A DNA stretch of 64,000 bases from Streptomyces sp. P3 (GTDB lineage: Bacteria; Actinomycetota; Actinomycetes; Streptomycetales; Streptomycetaceae). The notes under the pieces are model-generated. The model saw nothing but the letters and a program-made list of their open reading frames with translations, was not told where the DNA came from and did not search any database. The DNA lies in the NCBI GenBank assembly GCA_016893485.2, contig JAFEKX020000001.1:3038001-3102000 (forward strand), given 5' to 3'. How positions within the stretch are numbered: position 1 is the first letter of the stretch; every line of letters begins with the position of its first letter. A program made the translations under genes and the position numbers. Below are positions 9,141 through 19,625 of this stretch, piece by piece.

Positions 9141-10015
9141 GTGTCTATGGGTGAGACCACCGTGACGACATTGGAAGGCCGTGAAGAAGCCGTTCCGAAC
9201 CCCGTCGCGGACGCCGCGGGGCAGAGCTTTCTGCGCCGGTTGCGGACTCCGCGCCGGCCCCGGCTGTGGTTCGAGATCCTGCTGATCGCGGTGAGTTACT
9301 GGACGTACTCACAGATCCGCAACGCGGTGCCGGAGCAGCGCTCCGAGGCACTGCGCAACGCCGACTGGATCTGGCGCGTCGAGAACGATCTCGGCATCGC
9401 CGTCGAGCAGTCGGTCAACCACGCCGTGAACTCGGTGACTTGGCTGATCGTCGGCATGAACTACTACTACGCCACACTGCACTTCGTGGTGACGCTCGGT
9501 GTCCTGGTGTGGCTGTACCGCAGCCATCCGGGGCGGTACGCGGCGACCCGGCTCGTCCTGTTCGCCACGACGGCCGTGGCACTGGTCGGCTACTACTTCT
9601 TCCCGCTGGCGCCGCCTCGGCTCATGAACGGCGGCCACTTCGTCGACACCGTCATGGTCCACCAGACCTGGGGGTCGATGGCGTCCGGCGATCTGAAGCA
9701 CATGTCGAACCAGTACGCCGCGATGCCGTCCATGCACATCGGCTGGTCCCTGTGGTGCGGGCTGACGATCTTCGCGCTGGCGAAACTCCCTGGGTCCGCG
9801 TCCTCGGGCTTCTGTACCCGACCCTGACCCTGATGGTGATCGTCTCCACGGCCAACCACTTCTGGCTCGACGCGGTGGGGGCATGCTGTGCCTGACGTTC
9901 GGGTTCCTGGTCTCGCGGCTCTGGTACGGCGCGTTTCCGTATGCCTTGCCGCGGACGGTGGCGGTGCGGGGGCGGGTGGGACTTGGTTGCCTACGAAGGC
10001 CTGAGCGCTCCCTAG
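9141..10015 (+). CDS. PAP2-superfamily integral membrane protein, frame errors
   Basis: Membrane phosphatase/phosphotransferase-fold protein, probably acting on a lipid phosphate or polyprenyl carrier at the membrane. Five or six hydrophobic segments are visible (LWFEILLIAVSYWTY; TWLIVGMNYYYATLHFVV; LFATTAVALVGYYFFPL). Two of the three PAP2 signatures are present: PSMHIGWSLW (C2) and TANHFWLDAVGG (C3, with His and Asp). The frame is lost near 9784 (A run one short) and near 9889 (GGGGG for GGGGGG). The true 3' end is uncertain: the open frame runs to 10104 but enters a dispersed intergenic repeat, and a plausible end after one more repair is TAG 10013-10015. GTG 9141 and ATG 9147 are both possible starts. 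Confidence 0.72.
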
Positions 10016-10070
10016 GCGGTGTGCGGCTCCGTGGGAGGGCGCAATGGGTCGCTTTTCGGGTGCCGCGCCG

Positions 10071-10110
10071 TTGTGGCTGGTCGCGCAGTTCCTCGCGCCC
10101 CTGAGGGGTG
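10071..10110. repeat. dispersed hairpin repeat, copy 2
   Basis: Variant of the 4281-4330 element (GCGCAGTTCCTCGCGCCCCT). It lies between the end of the PAP2 gene and the end of glnE, two converging genes. Confidence 0.65.
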
Positions 10111-10229
10111 CTGGTCGCCGCGTTTCTCAGGGCCGATCAGGGTGACCCATAGGCCGGCCGCAACATGTGCGGCTCCGCCGCGCGGGCGCGACAAGCCCCC
10201 GCCGGCCCCGCAGCCGAAATACGACCCTC

Positions 10230-13224
10230 TCAGGCCCCGTAGAACAGCACATCCACCACACCCCGAGCCAGCCGAGTAGTGCGCCGATAGTCATCCAGCA
10301 TGTCCCCACATGCCCCGGCCCATACCCCAAGTACCTTCCCACCGCGGCAAGTTCACGCGGGTCAGAAGGAAACGTGTCTCCCGCCCGCCCCCGAACAAGC
10401 ATCACCGCATTTCGGACTCGCGTAGCCAGCACCCACGCCTCGTCCAGCGTCTCCGCGTCCTCGGCGGAGATGAGCTCGGCCGCGCAGGCCGCCGCAAGAG
10501 CAGCCCGGGTACGCGTGGTACGCAGCCCCGGCTCGGCCCACCCGTGCCGCAGCTGCATCAGCTGCACGGTCCACTCGACGTCGGAGAGCCCCCGCGCCCC
10601 AGCTTGGTGTGCAGAGTCGGGTCGGCCCCCGGGGCATCCGCTCGGACTCCATGCGGGCCTTGAGGCGCCGGATCTCCCGCACGGCATCGTCGCCGAGGCC
10701 CTCCGCCGGATACCGGAGCGGATCGATCAGCTCGATGAACCGTCGGCCCAACTCCTCATCCCCGGCGACGGGTTCGGCCCGCAGCAGCGCCTGGGACTCC
10801 CAGACCAGCGACCACCGGCGGTAGTACGCCTCGTAGGACTTCAACGACCGTACGAGCGGCCCCGATTTACCCTCCGGCCGGAGATCCGCGTCGATCAGCA
10901 GCGGCGGATCCGAACTGGCGACCTGGAGCAGCCGCCGCATCTCGGAGACGACCTTGTTGGCGGCCTCGGAGGCCTCCCGCTCGGCGACACCCTCGCGGGG
11001 TTCGTGCACGAACAGGACGTCCGCGTCGGAGCCGTAGCCCAGCTCGTGGCCGCCGAAGCGGCCCATGCCGATGACGGCGAAGCGGGTGGGGAGGGTGTCG
11101 CCCCAGCCCTCGCGGACGACCGCGCGCAGTGTGCCGGCCAGGGTCGCGGCGGTGAGGTCGGAGATGGCGCCGCCGACCCGGTCGACGAGGGCGCCCTGGT
11201 CCGCCTCGACGGGCTGGGTCTCGGTGCCGTAGGAGCCGACGATGTCGAAGGCGGCCGTACGGAAGAGTTCGCGGCGGCGGACGCCGCGGGCGAAGGTGAC
11301 CGCCTGGACGGCGCCGTCGGCGCGGCTGACCGCGGCGAGTATCTCCTGTTCCAGGTGCGGGCGATCGCGGGGTTCGAGGCCGCTGCCGCCGTCGCCGTCG
11401 CCGAGCAGGGCGACCGCTTCGGGGGCGCGCATGAGGAGGTCGGGGCGAGCCGGCCGGCCGACAGGACGCGGGCGAGGTTCTCGGCGGCGGCGCCCTCGTC
11501 CCTCAACAGCCGTAGATACCAGGGGGTCTTGCCGAGCGCGTCGGACACCTTGCGGAAGTTGAGGAGGCCCGCGTCCGGGTCGGCGGAGTCCGCGAACCAG
11601 CCCAACAGGACGGGCAGCAGGGTGCGTTGGATGGCGGCCTTGCGGGAGACGCCGGAGGCGAGGGCCTCGATGTGGCGGAGGGCCGCGGCCGGGTCGACGT
11701 AGCCGAGGGCGACCAGGCGTTCGCGGGCCGCCTGCGGGCTCAACCTGGTCTCGCCGGAAGCGAGTTGGGCGACCGCGTCGAGCAGCGGGCGGTAGAAGAG
11801 CTTCTCGTGCAGGCGTCGTACGACGGTCGCGTGCCGCTTCCACTCGCGGTTCAGCTCGGTCACCGGGTCGGTGCGCAGGCCCATCGAGCGGCCGAGGCGG
11901 CGCTGGTCGGCCTCCTCGACGGGGACGAGGTGGGTGCGGCGCAACCGGTAGAGCTGGATGCGGTGTTCCATCGTGCGCAGGAAGCGGTAGGCGTCGTCGA
12001 GGCGGCCGGCGTCCTCGCGGCCGACGTAGCCGCCGGCGGCGAGGGCCTCCAGGGCGACGAGGGTGGTGCCGCTGCGCAGCGAGGTGTCGGCGCGGCCGTG
12101 CACCAACTGCAGGAGCTGGACGGCGAATTCGACGTCCCGCAGGCCGCCGGGGGCGAGTTTGAGTTCGCGGTCGATCTCGGCGGCGGGGATGTTCTCGATG
12201 ACGCGGCGGCGCATCTTCTGCACGTCGGTGACGAAGTTCTCGCGCTCGGCGGCCTTCCACACGAGGGGTTCGAGCGCGTCGACGTACGCGCGGCCGAGCG
12301 CGAGGTCTCCGGCCACCGCGCGGGCCTTCAGCAGGGCCTGGAACTCCCAAGTCTTCGCCCAGCGTTGGTAGTACGCGAGGTGGCTGGCGAGGGTGCGGAC
12401 CAGCGGGCCGTTGCGGCCCTCGGGGCGCAGGTTGGCGTCGACGGGCCAGATCGAGCCCTCGACGGTGGTCTCGGAGCAGATCCGCATCATGTGCGCGGCG
12501 AGCTTGGTGGCCGCGCGGAGCGCCTTGCCCTCGTCGGCGCCGTCGACGGCCTCGCCGACGAAGATGACGTCGACGTCGGAGATGTAATTCAGCTCGTGGC
12601 CACCGCACTTGCCCATCGCGATCACCGCGAGCCGGCACAGCGCGGCGTCGTCGGGTGCGGCGGCGCTCGCGATGGCGAGGGCGGCGCGCAGGGTGGCGGT
12701 GGCGAGGTCGGCGAGTTCGGCGGCGGTCTGCGCGAGGTCGGTGGTGCCGCACACGTCACGGGCGGCGATGGACAGCAGGCAGCGACGGTAGGCCACGCGG
12801 AGGGCGACCGGGTCGGTGCCATCGTCGAGCCCGTGCTCGAACTCCTCCACCCCGGGGTGGAGGTCGCGCGGCTCGTACATCACGAGGGCGTGCCAGTCGA
12901 GCGGGTGCCGGGCGAGATGGTCGCCCAGGGCGGCGGAGGCGCCGAGCACCCCGAGCAGGCGGTCCCGGAGCGGCTTCGCGGCGATCAGGGTGTCCAGCAG
13001 CTCATGGCGGGGGTGTCCTCGGGCTGCGCCTCCAGCAGCCGTACCAGACCCTGAAGGGCCAGGTCGGGGTCGGCGGTGGCGCCGAGGGCCTCCAGCAGGA
13101 CCGGGTCGTTCCTTATCGGCGCCAGCTCCGCGCTCTCCAGAAGCCGCTCGGCCGCCGAGGGATCGGTGAAGCCGTGCCGCAGCAGTCGCGTGAAGGTACT
13201 GCTTCTGCGCCCCGGCGCCGTCAT
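10230..13224 (-). CDS. glnE: bifunctional glutamine synthetase adenylyltransferase/deadenylylase, five one-base losses
   Basis: Adenylylates and deadenylylates GlnA-type glutamine synthetase in response to nitrogen status. Two nucleotidyltransferase domains are clear: the N-terminal deadenylylase half has GKCGGHELNYISDVDVIF, the C-terminal adenylylase half has GMGRFGGHELGYGSDADVLF. Each is followed by a second conserved block (LRPEGRNGPLVR; LRPEGKSGPLVR). The protein ends DVLFYGA. The frame breaks near 13005, near 11450, twice near 10600-10640, and at 10304-10307; all are single-base losses, most in C or G runs. Restoring five bases gives exactly 1000 codons (999 residues), the expected size. 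Start ATG 13224. Confidence 0.92.
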
Positions 13225-13245
13225 CCTCGGCCTCCCTCGGATCTG

Positions 13246-13310
13246 GGTCGTGTGGATCAGGGTCGTACGGATCTGGCTCTGACGAGGTCGTACGGAGGTC
13301 GTACGGGATC
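13246..13310. repeat. short direct repeats GGTCGTACGGA upstream of glnE
   Basis: Four degenerate copies of a GGTCGT(A/G)(C/T)GG(A/G) motif lie in the 207-base spacer between glnE and the next, divergently transcribed gene. They could be regulator sites or simple slippage products. I cannot assign a binding protein. Confidence 0.4.
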
Positions 13311-13431
13311 TAGGTCGTCACGTCCCGAGCCTAACCGCAGGTGCGGGCGGTGGCGCCGGGGTGTACGGCGATGAGTTCTCGAGGAGTACGGGGTCTACCT
13401 GGGGGAGCACCTAGGACGCAGGGAGAAGCCG

Positions 13432-13943
13432 ATGACCGACAGCGAACCCCGGACCCGTCTCGACCCCCGCTACAGCGACCCGGCGGCCACCGCGACCGAC
13501 TGGGCCACGGCCGAGGCACGGCTCGCGGCGGCGGAGCAGTTCTGGATCTCGACGGTACGGCCGGACGGGCGCCCGCATGTGACGCCGCTGCCCGCGGTGT
13601 GGTCGGCCGGGGCGCTGTATTTCTGCACAGGTCCCGAGGAGCGCAAGGCCCGCAACCTCGACGGCAACCCGCAGGTCGTGCTGACGACCGGCACGAGCAC
13701 CTGGGACCAGGGGTACGACCTGGTCGTCGAGGGTGCGGCGGCGCGGGTCACGGACGAGGACCGGCTGCGGGAGCTGGCCGCCGCGTGGGAGGCGAAGTAC
13801 GGCGGTTTCTGGCGGTTCGACGTGCGGGACGGGGCGTTTCATCACGGTTCCGGGTACGCGTATGTCTTCGCTGTGGCGCCCCGGACGGTTTTCGGCTTCG
13901 GTAAGGGGAGCCGTTCAGCCAGACGCGGTGGCGGTTCGGGTGA
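13432..13943 (+). CDS. pyridoxamine 5'-phosphate oxidase-fold FMN/F420-binding protein, one frame error
   Basis: 170-residue split-barrel protein of the PNPOx-like superfamily, which bind FMN or F420 and reduce or bind small molecules; the substrate is unknown. Typical segments are ARLAAAEQFWISTVRPDGRPHVTPL, with the strand that follows the cofactor loop, and ERKARNLDGNPQVVLTTG. GGGAGAAG precedes ATG 13432. At 13905-13908 a GGGG run should be GGGGG; repair gives the end GKGEPFSQTRWRFG and a stop at 13943 instead of 13977. The gene ends 24 bases before the VOC gene, which has its own AAAGGAG site, so the two may be co-transcribed. Confidence 0.82.
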
Positions 13944-13967
13944 CGCGCCTGACAAAGGAGTCAAGCC

Positions 13968-14408
13968 ATGGACATGACCCTCGAAGTGATCGTCCTGCCG
14001 GTCTCGGACGTGGACCGGGCCAAGGAGTTCTACCGGGACAAGGTCGGTTTCCACGTGGATCTGGACGGCGAGGTGATGGAGGGCGTGCGGATCGTGCAGC
14101 TGACGCCGCCGGGCTCGGGCTGTTCGATCGCGCTGGTCGACGGGTTGCAGATCCCGACCGGGACACCGCGGCCGGGGACGTACCACGGCATGCAGCTGTG
14201 CGTGCGGGACGCGAAGGCGGCCTACGACGAGCTGACCGCGCGCGGGCTCGAGGTGAGCGAGCCGGTGCGGTTCGCGCCGCAGGACGGGGCGACGTTCATG
14301 TACTTCAAGGACCCGGATGGCAACGGCTGGGCGATCCAGGAGTACCGGAAGCGGGCCGCCGAGCCGCTGCACCAGGTGCTGGCCCAAGTGGCTGCGCTGC
14401 AGGAGTAG
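13968..14408 (+). CDS. VOC (glyoxalase/bleomycin resistance) superfamily protein
   Basis: 146-residue intact protein with two beta-alpha-beta-beta-beta modules. The opening MDMTLEVIVLPVSDVDRAKEF and GFHVDLD are typical of glyoxalase-like proteins; the second module has TYHGMQLCVRDAKAAYDEL and ATFMYFKDPDGNGW, with the Glu of WAIQEY near the end as a likely metal ligand. Substrate cannot be told from sequence. AAAGGAG is upstream of ATG 13968. It follows the PNPOx-like gene closely. Confidence 0.88.
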   Translation: MDMTLEVIVLPVSDVDRAKEFYRDKVGFHVDLDGEVMEGVRIVQLTPPGSGCSIALVDGLQIPTGTPRPGTYHGMQLCVRDAKAAYDELTARGLEVSEPVRFAPQDGATFMYFKDPDGNGWAIQEYRKRAAEPLHQVLAQVAALQE

Positions 14409-14527
14409 TTCACCACTTCTTCATCCGCCGGGTTGGGAGCGGTGGGATGCGGGCATTTTGGCGTGTGCATGCTCGGTTCGCACCGCACCCCCGTTGTCCC
14501 CTCACCCGGAGGTAGAAGTGTCCGGCA

Positions 14528-15438
14528 GTGAAGAAGTGTCCGGCGGCTCCGGCCGCTCCGCGTACCGCCGCAGCCAGCCGCGCCGTCGTGGCGTCCGCGC
14601 TCGCCTTCTCGGCCGCCGCGGTCGGGGTCTGGACCGGCTTCGGCGACGCCTCGACCGCACACGCCGCGACCGGGGTGCCGACCCCGGACCACGTCGTCGT
14701 GGTGGTGATGGAGAACCACGCCTACAGCCAGGTCATCGGCTCCTCCAGTGCCCCCTACATCAACTCGCTGGCCACCGGGGCGCCGCCCTCACCCAGTCGT
14801 ACGGGATCACCCACCCGAGCCAGCCGAACTACTTCGCGCTGTTCTCCGGCTCCACCCAGGGGATCACCAGCGACAGTTGTTACACGGCCGGCTTCTCCTC
14901 CGCCGCGAACCTCGCCTCCGAGGTGACGGCGGCGGGCGGCACGTGGGCGAGCTACAACGAGACGCTGCCGAGCCAGGGTTCGACGACGTGCAACAGCGGC
15001 AACTACGCGCGCAAGCACAACCCGTGGTTCGGCTTCAGCAACGTCGCCACCTCCACGGCGAAGACGTTCGCGCAGTTCCCGACGGACTACACGACGCTCC
15101 CCGACATCTCCTTCGTCACCCCCAACCTGTGCAGCGACATGCACGACTGCTCGGTGGCGACGGGTGACACCTGGCTGAAGAACAACCTTGGCGCGTACGC
15201 CACTTGGGCCAAGACCCACAACAGCCTGCTCGTCGTCACCTTCGACGAGGACAACCTGCTCAGCGGCAACCGCATCCCGACGGTCCTCTACGGCCAGCCG
15301 GTGACGGCGGGTTCGACGTCCGCGACCAAGTACAACCACTACAACCTGCTGCGGACCCTGGAGGACTCCCAGGGCCTCTCCACCCACGCGGGCAACGCGG
15401 CCTCGGCCGCCGACATCACCGGCGTCTGGGCGTCCTGA
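14528..15438 (+). CDS. secreted phosphoesterase (phospholipase C/acid phosphatase-like), one frame error
   Basis: Exported hydrolase of the phosphoesterase family. The signal peptide covers about residues 1-45 and ends AHAAT. The mature protein begins PDHVVVVVMENHAYSQVIG, where the VMENH motif supplies metal and phosphate ligands; further conserved pieces are THPSQPNYFALFSGS, PDISFVTPNLCSDMHD and VVTFDEDN. The frame is lost near 14778 (GGGG for GGGGG), and repair joins the two parts into 303 residues. Start GTG 14528 gives a continuous signal peptide; an out-of-frame GTG at 14518 is closer to GGAGG. It ends one base before the MFS gene, so the two are probably one operon. Confidence 0.85.
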
Positions 15439-15439
15439 G

Positions 15440-16936
15440 ATGTACGTGGCGGACAGCCGCGCCAACGCCGATCCGAGTGCCGCAGGCACCAGGGACAGTG
15501 CGGGTGCTACGGGTACCCCGGACGCCCCAAGTGCCGCGGGTGGTACGGGTATTGCGGGCGCCCGGGGTACTACGGGCACTACGGCCCGGGTGTCCGCCGC
15601 CATCGCCCCGACGGTCTTCGCGCTCGGCGCGGTCAGCCTGATCACCGACGTGTCGTCCGAGATGGTGACCGCGGTCCTCCCACTGTACCTGGTGACGGGC
15701 CTCGGCCTGTCACCGCTCGGCTTCGGTCTCCTGGACGGCATCTACAACGGCTTCTCGGCGCTCGTCCGGCTGGCCGGCGGCCACCTCGCCGACCGGGGCG
15801 GCGGCCGGCACAAGTGGATCGCGGGCCTCGGCTACGGCATCTCGGCCTTCTGCAAGCCGCTCCTCCTGCTCGCCCACACCCTCACCCCGATCGGCCTGAT
15901 CCTCGCCGCCGACCGCACGGGCAAGGGCCTGCGCACCGCCCCGCGCGACGCGTTGATCTCGCTGTCCTCCACCCCGGAGAACCGGGGCCGTGCCTTCGGC
16001 GTACACCGCGCGATGGACACGGCGGGCGCACTGCTCGGCCCGCTGGTCGCGTTCCTGATCCTCCGGGCGACGGTGGACGGGTACGACGCGGTGTTCACGG
16101 TGAGCTTCTGCGTGGCGGTGGTCGGGGTCCTGGTGCTGGTGCTGTTCGTGCCGGGGTCGTCGTCAACTGCCGCGCCCCGCACGGAGAAAGTCGTACGGGA
16201 GAAGGCCGTGGAGGACGAGAGGGCCGTGGACAGGAGGGCCGTGGACGGGAAGGTCGTAGACGGGAAGGTCGTGGACAAGAGGACCGTGGACAAGCGGGCC
16301 GTGGACGAGCGGGCCGTGGACGAGAAGGCCGTGCGCCCGACCCTCCGCGCCGCCTTCGCCCTCCTCGGCCGGCGCGACCTGCGCCGTGTCACCGTCTGCG
16401 CGCTTCTCCTCGGCCTGGCGACGGTCAGCGACTCCTTCGTGTACCTGCTGCTGCAACGGCGGCTCGGTGTCCCCGACCGCTGGTTCGCGCTGCTGCCGCT
16501 GGGCACGGCGGCGGCGTTCCTGCTGCTGGCCGTGCCGCTGGGCCGGCTCGCGGACCGGGCCGGCCGCTGGCGGGTGTTCCTCGGCGGCCACGGCGCCCTC
16601 CTCACCGCGTACGCCCTGTTGCTGACCTCGTGGCACGGCACGGCCCTCCCCTACGCCGTCCTCCTCCTGCACGGCGCCTTCTACGCGGCGACCGACGGCG
16701 TGCTGATGGCGGTGGCCTCGGACAGCGTGCCGGAGCAACTGCGGTCTTCGGGGCTCGCGTTGGTACAGACGGGGCAGGCGGCGGCGCGGTTCGTGTGCTC
16801 GCTGGGGTTCGGTGCGGCGTGGACGCTGTGGGGCGACCGTACGGCGCTGACGGCGTCGGCGGTGGCGCTCGCGGTCTGCGCGGTGTTCGCGTTCTCGCTC
16901 CGCCCGGGCCGACCAGTTCTGGAGCCTGCCTCATGA
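15440..16936 (+). CDS. MFS transporter with a pentapeptide-repeat cytoplasmic loop
   Basis: 498-residue intact major facilitator protein. A Gly/Thr/Ala-rich N-terminal tail of about 45 residues precedes helix 1 (TVFALGAVSLITDVSSEMV). The signature loop after helix 2 is RLAGGHLADRGGGR, and ADRTGKGLRTAPRDALIS is typical of a subgroup of MFS permeases. Between helices 6 and 7 (about residues 248-298) lies a charged insert built from seven perfect-length five-residue units of the form V-D-x-(K/R)-(A/V/T). The second half resumes at RAAFALLGRRDLRRV. It starts at ATG 15440 one base after the phosphoesterase stop and overlaps the next gene by ATGA. The substrate is unknown. Confidence 0.88.
   Translation: MYVADSRANADPSAAGTRDSAGATGTPDAPSAAGGTGIAGARGTTGTTARVSAAIAPTVFALGAVSLITDVSSEMVTAVLPLYLVTGLGLSPLGFGLLDGIYNGFSALVRLAGGHLADRGGGRHKWIAGLGYGISAFCKPLLLLAHTLTPIGLILAADRTGKGLRTAPRDALISLSSTPENRGRAFGVHRAMDTAGALLGPLVAFLILRATVDGYDAVFTVSFCVAVVGVLVLVLFVPGSSSTAAPRTEKVVREKAVEDERAVDRRAVDGKVVDGKVVDKRTVDKRAVDERAVDEKAVRPTLRAAFALLGRRDLRRVTVCALLLGLATVSDSFVYLLLQRRLGVPDRWFALLPLGTAAAFLLLAVPLGRLADRAGRWRVFLGGHGALLTAYALLLTSWHGTALPYAVLLLHGAFYAATDGVLMAVASDSVPEQLRSSGLALVQTGQAAARFVCSLGFGAAWTLWGDRTALTASAVALAVCAVFAFSLRPGRPVLEPAS
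16226..16330 (+). repeat. seven 15-bp coding tandem repeats in the MFS gene
   Basis: Seven in-frame 15-base units of the type GTGGACgAGcGGGCC, each encoding V-D-x-(K/R)-(A/V/T), lie in the central cytoplasmic loop of the transporter. Such a tract can change in copy number by slippage without loss of frame. Confidence 0.8.
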
Positions 16937-17950
16937 CCGTGCGCAACCGTCTCCTCGTCCTCCTCGCCGCCGTGGCCGCGCTCGCCGCAGTGGCCACGGC
17001 GTCGGTCCTGCACGCGTCGGCCCGGGCCGAGCGCCGGAACGAGACCCAGCCCGGTAGCCCGCGCATCACCGCGGGCCGGGTCACCCTGACGACCCCCGGC
17101 ACGATGGTGTTCCGCAACATGGCCTGGGGCCCGCACCGCGACGAACTCACCACCGTCCCGGCCGCGACCCCGGCCGGCCCCCGCACCGCCTCCGGCCTCA
17201 AGTGCCTCCGTTTCTACGCCGCTTCGGGCACCGGGGTCTGTCTCCAGGCGGTCCACGGCACGGTCACGGACACGTACCGCGCGCTGATCCTGGACGCCCA
17301 CCTCAAGGAGACGGCCCGTTACGACGTCCCCGGCATCCCGTCCCGTGCCCGGGTATCCCCTACGGGTCACTTCGCCGCGTGGACGGCGTTCGTGGGCGGC
17401 GACTCGTACGCCGGGACGAACTTCTCGACGCGGGCGGCGATCGTGGACACGCGGACGGGGAGGCTGATCCCGACGCTGGAGTCGTTCCGGATCATCAAGG
17501 ACGGCCACGTCTACCACGCCGCCGACGTCAACTTCTGGGAGTGACCTTCGCCGCGGACGACCGTACGTTCTACGCGACGCTGGCGACGAAGGGCAGCACC
17601 TACCTGCTGCGGGGCGACCTGCGCACCCGTACGGTCACCACGCTCCACACCAACGTCGAGTGCCCGTCCCTCTCCCCGACGGCACCCGCATCGCGTACAA
17701 GAAACGCGTCAAGGGCCTCCCGAAGGACGCGCCCTGGCACCTGTACGTCCTCGACCTGCGCACGATGCGGGAAACTCCGCTGGCGGAGTCGAGAAGCGTG
17801 GACGACCAGGCCGTATGGCGTGACGACCGGACGATCGTCTACGCCCTGCCCGGGGACTACGGCGCCGATCTGTACAGCGTCCCGGCGGACGGCACGGGCA
17901 GGGCTCGGCTGCTCAGCGGCGCGGCGGTGTCCCCGGCGTACGTGCGGTAG
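16933..17950 (+). CDS. TolB-like/WD40-like exported protein, two frame errors
   Basis: Beta-propeller protein anchored by or secreted through an N-terminal hydrophobic helix (LLVLLAAVAALAAVATASVL). Repeated blades are recognisable by RVSPTGHFAAWTAF, VTFAADDRTFYATL, SLSPDGTRIAYKKR and AVWRDDRTIVYALP. The frame breaks near 17539 (GGG for GGGG) and near 17679 (CCCC for CCCCC); repair gives 339 residues ending SPAYVR. Its ATG overlaps the MFS stop codon (ATGA), so it is translationally coupled. This suggests a function linked to the transporter or phosphoesterase, which is otherwise unknown. Confidence 0.8.
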
Positions 17951-18264
17951 GCGAACCGTCGCCGCGCAAGGGACCCGGCGTCTCCGTCCCCGAGCCGCCG
18001 GACCCGCCCGAGAAGCCCCGGCCGGGCATACGGAAGTGGGCGCGGCTGTGCACCGTGCTGACCACGGGCGGCACCGGACGGATCGTCCCCGACGCACGGC
18101 GCGCGGCCCGGGTTCGCCCCAACAGGGGCACGGCACCGGGCGTCCGCGGCCACACCTCCGCCGACGGCCGCTCGCCGCTGTCCCTCACCCCGGCGGCCCG
18201 CACCTACGCCGCCGAGGTGTCCGCCGCCCACGACCTGGCCGCGCACCCGGCCGGCGCGGCCCGG
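17951..18264. other. gap between TolB-like gene and glnA2, no supported gene
   Basis: 314 bases between converging genes. Third-position G/C is high both in a plus frame continuing after the TolB-like stop (Pro-rich) and in a minus frame (17913-18203, 96 codons), so codon use does not decide. Neither product resembles a family I know, and no ribosome site is convincing. A one-base error at the TolB-like stop could extend that gene into this stretch. Confidence 0.4.
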
Positions 18265-19625
18265 CTACAGCACCGGCAGGTTCTTCCGCAGCTCGAACGC
18301 GGTGACCTCGCTGCGGTACTCCTCCCACTCGCTCTTCTTGTTGCGCAGGAAGAAGTCGAAGACGTGCTCGCCCAGGGTTTCGGCGACGAGGTCGCTGCGC
18401 TCCATGAGGGTGAGGGCCTCGCCCAGGTTCTGGGGCAGGGGGCTCGATGCCCATCGCGCGGCGCTCGGCGTCGGAGAGGGCCCAGACGTCGTCCTCGGCG
18501 CCCGGGGAGTTCGTAGCCCTCCTCGATGCCCTTGAGGCCGGAGGCGAGGAGAAGGGCGTAGGCCAGGTACGGGTTCGCGCCCGAGTCCAGGGAGCGGACC
18601 TCGACGCGCGCGGAGCCGGTCTTGCCGGGCTTGTACATCGGGACGCGGACCAGGGCGCTGCGGTTGTTGTGGCCCCAGCAGATGTACGAGGGGGCCTCGC
18701 CGCCGGCGCCGGCGGTGCGCTCGGAGCCGCCCCAGATGCGCTTGTACGAGTTGACCCACTGGTTGGTGACCGCGGAGATCTCCGCCGCGTGCTTGAGCAG
18801 GCCCGCGATGAAGGAGCGGCCGACCTTGGAGAGCTGGTACTCGGAGCCGGACTCGTAGAACGCGTTCCGGTCGCCCTCGAAGAGGGAGAGGTGGGTGTGC
18901 ATGCCCGAGCCGGGGTGCTCCGAGAACGGCTTCGGCATGAACGTCGCCTGGACGCCCTGCTCCAGCGCCACCTGCTTCATGACCAGGCGGAACGTCATGA
19001 TGTTGTCCGCCGTGGAGAGCGCGTCGGCGTAGCGGAGGTCGATCTCCTGCTGGCCGGGGGCGCCCTCGTGGTGGGAGAACTCGACCGAGATGCCCATCGA
19101 CTCCAGCATGGTGATCGCCTGGCGGCGGAAGTCCATGCCCACGTTCTGCGGGGTGTGGTCGAAGTAGCCGGAGTTGTCGGCGGGCGTCGGGCGGGAGCCG
19201 TCCAGGGGGCGGTCCTTCAGGAGGAAGAACTCGATCTCCGGGTGGGTGTAGAAGGTGAAGCCCAGGTCGGAGGTCTTGGCGAGGGCGCGCTTGAGGACGT
19301 AGCGCGGGTCCGCGAAGGACGGGGAGCCGTCCGGCATGAGGATGTCGCAGAACATGCGGGCCGTGCCGGGGGCCTCCGCGCGCCACGGCAGGACCTGGAA
19401 GGTGGAGGGGTCCGGCTTGGCGATCATGTCGGACTCGTAGACCCGGGCGAAGCCCTCGATCGCGGAGCCGTCGAAGCCGATGCCCTCGTCGAAGGCCTGT
19501 TCCAGCTCGGCGGGGGCCACGGCGACGGACTTGAGGAAGCCCAGCACGTCCGTGAACCACAGCCGTACGAACCGGATGTCGCGCTCCTCCAACGTCCGGA
19601 GCACGAACTCCTGCTGCTTGTCCAT
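18265..19625 (-). CDS. glnA2: glutamine synthetase-like ligase GlnA2, frame errors near the C-terminus
   Basis: GS type I fold enzyme. The position close to glnE and the sequence match S. coelicolor GlnA2, which has been described as a gamma-glutamylpolyamine synthetase rather than a true ammonia-assimilating enzyme (literature recall). Visible blocks: RFVRLWFTDVLGFLKSV, the beta-grasp GSAIEGFARVYESDM, catalytic EIEFFL, SGMHTHLSLF, and the ATP-site GEAPSYICWGHNNRSALVR. Start ATG 19625 (MDKQQEF) fits the family; TTG/ATG at 19640 is an in-frame alternative. Near 18505 two C residues are missing and near 18443 one is extra; repair gives 453 residues ending ELRKNLPVL. The Tyr adenylylation loop of GlnA was not examined in detail. 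Confidence 0.88.

Noticed and set aside
10127..13224. glnE split into four separate genes
   Set aside because: The pieces are contiguous, ordered as in the family, and five one-base repairs give exactly 1000 codons.
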